Source: Puniceicoccales bacterium (GTDB lineage Bacteria > Verrucomicrobiota > Verrucomicrobiia > Opitutales > UBA953). Taken from it: DNA of 6,496 nt. Made by a program: the position numbers and the translations under genes. The first letter of the stretch is position 1. Every line of letters begins with the position of its first letter. The notes under the pieces are model-generated. The model was not told where the DNA came from, searched no databases, and saw nothing but the letters and a program-made list of their open reading frames with translations. The stretch covers positions 1-6,496 of the forward strand of contig JAITXH010000080.1 of assembly GCA_031284845.1 (NCBI GenBank). The letters are read 5' to 3'. Below, piece by piece: positions 4,439 to 6,496 of the stretch.

Positions 4439-6496
4439 ACCACCGCCCAAAAAGCCGATTCGACCGATTCCAATTGCGAATCAAGGCCGGAAACCTGCTT
4501 CCGCCAATACCCCTTCGCCGACGCCGGGCGGTAACCTTCCGGCATGCGACATCCCGCCCCCCGCAGAACCTGCGCCCAAACTCGGCATCCGCCGTTCCGC
4601 GCAATCCGCCACCCCTTCGCCCGCACAGCCGGAGACCCGATTTGCCACCTCACCGGAGACCACTAAGAACATTTCGCCCAATCCTGTTGCCCAAACTCCA
4701 CGCCCGGCCCAACAAACCCGAAATCCCGATAAAGCCACGCACCCGGCAGAAGCATCCCGGCCCGCCGCGCCGGAACGCGAGCCAGCCCCCCAACAGCAGC
4801 ATCCCCAGCAGCAGCATCCCCGGCCAGCGGCAGAGACGCGCAGATTCCGAATGAGGGCACCCAGCCGCCAGCGGCGCACAATCATCATCGAAGAAGATGC
4901 TTCGTCCCCCTGGAAGATCCCTACCCTCCTCCTTTTCTTCATCCTGCTCGGCGCAGGCGCATACTTCTACCTCAACCGCCCCGATTCGCCGCGAACAGCC
5001 CTCTCGCAGCCCGCAGCCAAGCCGACACCTGCTCCAAACACAACCCAGCCGTCTGTCGCGGCACCGCCAGAACAACCCGAAGTCGTGAACCTTACTGAAA
5101 TAGAATCCAACCCCGAAAAAGACGGTCCGCTCCCAACTCCCGTGTTTGTCTTCGAAGAACCCGAAGATGAAGCGCCTGTGCAAGAGGAAAAAGCAGAAGT
5201 CAAAACCGAGCCTTTCGTCTCCAAGCTCCCTGAAGTCAAACCGCGCAAATACGAAAAGCCCTCCATGCTCGACCTCGAAGTTTGGGACAAGATCCGCGCC
5301 TCGCGCCAAAGCCCACTCCCCGTCCCACTCGGCGACACCAATGCCGAGCGGCAAGCGCTCGCCACCCTTGTTTCCCAGTACAGCAGTATCCCACCGGAAA
5401 AGACTGTCGCCAATCCGAACGCGAACATCTTTCCCGGTGCCGTCCCCGCCGAAGCCAAACGCGTCCGCCTCACACTCAACCTTTCACGCGAGGTCCAAGG
5501 CTGGCAAAGCACTGGCGCTTACGCTGCGCCCGGCGAACGCATCACCGTCCGTCTCAACCCGGCGGACATCAGCCTCGGCCTACGAGTCATCATCGGATGC
5601 CACACCGACGATCTTTTCCAATCAAAACGTGAAATCTGGAAACGTTTCCCCCGCATTTCCCGCTCCTTCGCCTTAAACAGCGTCTCTACGGAAATCGCCA
5701 ACGCATTCGGAGGAAGTATCTACATAGACATCCCCGCCAGAGCCAGAAATAGCGGACGCCTGCGCGTGGAAATCCTCGGTGCCGTCGAAGCTCCCCTCTA
5801 CGAACTCGGCAAGACTACACCCGAACAGTGGAAGCACATCCGCGGAGCACCTGCCCCATGGGCCGAGCTTGTATGCCGCACCATCTCGTTAAGTGTCCCA
5901 TCAGAGAGCATACGTAAGCTGGAAGATCCCGAAATACTCATGCGCCTCTGGGAAAAAATCATAGACGATCAGGATTGGCTCGCCGCCCTGCCCCGGCGCA
6001 AACACGCTCCGGAACGCCTCGTGCCCGACGTGCAAATATCGGGCGGCTTCATGCACAGCGGTTACCCCGTCATGTGCCACATGGGCAGCGCATGGGCCAT
6101 GACAAGCCATGAAAGGCTCACCACAAAAGGCGACTGGGGCTTCTTCCATGAATTCGGGCACAATCGCCAACGCAGCGAATGGACGTTTGACGGATTCGGC
6201 GAAGTCACCTGTAACCTCTTCGCTCTTTATTGCATGGAGACGATCGCGGGAAAAAAATACGGTGGAAGAGACGATCTTGATGAGCACCTCCGGAACAAGC
6301 TTGCCGACCCCGTGCGAAACGATCTTCCCGATGATAACCTCGCTGTCTATGTGCCCGTAATCCGCAGCTTCGGTTGGGAACCGCTCCGCAAGACATTTGC
6401 CGAATATTATAAAAACCACCAATACCTGTTCATTTCTGATGTGCGCAAACGGGAGATCTTCGTGCGGCTGTGGTCAAAGAACACAAAGGCCAACCT
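4431..6496 (+). CDS. Membrane-anchored M60-type (enhancin-like) metallopeptidase, 3' end beyond window
   Basis: The frame is open from ATG 4431 to the window edge (688 codons, no stop). An in-frame TAA at 4401 makes 4431 the first possible ATG. Residues 1-160 are a proline- and glutamine-rich, presumably cytoplasmic tail with QQQHP twice at 121-130. W161 leads into a transmembrane helix (about 163-181), and 182-280 is a proline/acidic linker. From about 357 the M60 signature begins: GWQSTGAYAAPGE, then IGCHTD (388-393), FGGSIYIDIP (426-435) and FFHEFGHNRQ (571-580). E591 in GFGEVTCNLFALY completes HExxHx(8-28)E, with ligands H573, H577, E591 and catalytic E574. FGWEPL in the C-terminal part also fits the family. 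M60 enzymes are known to cleave mucin-type glycoproteins, but many are secreted, whereas this one is tethered. The substrate is not shown by the sequence. The start has no Shine-Dalgarno sequence and overlaps a small ORF. Confidence 0.9.
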   Translation, partial: MYRPPPKKPIRPIPIANQGRKPASANTPSPTPGGNLPACDIPPPAEPAPKLGIRRSAQSATPSPAQPETRFATSPETTKNISPNPVAQTPRPAQQTRNPDKATHPAEASRPAAPEREPAPQQQHPQQQHPRPAAETRRFRMRAPSRQRRTIIIEEDASSPWKIPTLLLFFILLGAGAYFYLNRPDSPRTALSQPAAKPTPAPNTTQPSVAAPPEQPEVVNLTEIESNPEKDGPLPTPVFVFEEPEDEAPVQEEKAEVKTEPFVSKLPEVKPRKYEKPSMLDLEVWDKIRASRQSPLPVPLGDTNAERQALATLVSQYSSIPPEKTVANPNANIFPGAVPAEAKRVRLTLNLSREVQGWQSTGAYAAPGERITVRLNPADISLGLRVIIGCHTDDLFQSKREIWKRFPRISRSFALNSVSTEIANAFGGSIYIDIPARARNSGRLRVEILGAVEAPLYELGKTTPEQWKHIRGAPAPWAELVCRTISLSVPSESIRKLEDPEILMRLWEKIIDDQDWLAALPRRKHAPERLVPDVQISGGFMHSGYPVMCHMGSAWAMTSHERLTTKGDWGFFHEFGHNRQRSEWTFDGFGEVTCNLFALYCMETIAGKKYGGRDDLDEHLRNKLADPVRNDLPDDNLAVYVPVIRSFGWEPLRKTFAEYYKNHQYLFISDVRKREIFVRLWSKNTKAN
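4791..4820 (+). repeat. 15-bp tandem repeat, two copies, in the M60 gene
   Basis: Two adjacent 15-bp units (4791-4805 and 4806-4820) differ only at the third base (CAA versus CAG). Each encodes QQQHP in the proline-rich cytoplasmic tail. In-frame repeats of this kind can change copy number by slippage without breaking the reading frame. Confidence 0.8.

Noticed and set aside
4474..4854. 126-codon plus-strand frame rich in Pro and Arg
   Set aside because: It is an out-of-frame reading of the M60 N-terminal region; the frame starting at 4431 runs on to the catalytic domain.
4650..5354. 234-codon minus-strand frame and overlapping 153-codon and 181-codon frames
   Set aside because: They are antisense to the proline-rich tail, helix and linker of the M60 gene. 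Their Gly/Cys/Arg-rich composition is what the complement of Pro/Ala/Gln codons produces.
5901..6422. 173-codon minus-strand frame
   Set aside because: It is antisense to the M60 catalytic region, which carries an intact zinc motif on the plus strand.

Overview
The window carries five genes, all on the plus strand, plus a few small candidate elements. In order these are a membrane-anchored metzincin-type metalloprotease, a tRNA with a CAU anticodon, L-aspartate oxidase (nadB), an LplT-like major facilitator transporter, and the first 688 residues of a membrane-anchored M60-type metallopeptidase that runs off the right edge. The DNA is moderately GC-rich. An M60 peptidase, an LplT-type transporter and a prepilin-like small ORF would suit a Verrucomicrobiota or related PVC-group bacterium. 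That assignment is inference from gene content only; no phylogenetic marker is present.

Layout: 1-72 may hold the last 23 codons of an upstream gene that overlaps the next start by ATGA. 69-1130 encodes the first protease (proline-rich tail, one transmembrane helix, linker, HExxHxxGxxH domain). 1131-1362 is a spacer holding the tRNA (1204-1279) and two mutually exclusive hairpins in front of nadB. nadB (1363-2970) and the transporter (2977-4326) are closely spaced and probably co-transcribed. 4327-4430 is a short spacer with a possible 33-codon ORF and weak promoter-like boxes. 4431-6496 is the partial M60 protease. No gene-free stretch exceeds 300 bases.

The housekeeping pair (NAD synthesis and lysophospholipid transport) has no obvious link to the proteases on either side. 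The most interesting signal is that the two proteases have unrelated catalytic domains but appear to share one membrane-anchor module: an ungapped pre-membrane motif, the helix, and a linker with LxEI, PEK and TPVF. They also share short sequence blocks directly upstream of their start codons. This suggests a family of inner-membrane-tethered metalloproteases built by swapping catalytic domains onto a common anchor. It rests on by-eye alignment and needs a profile search.
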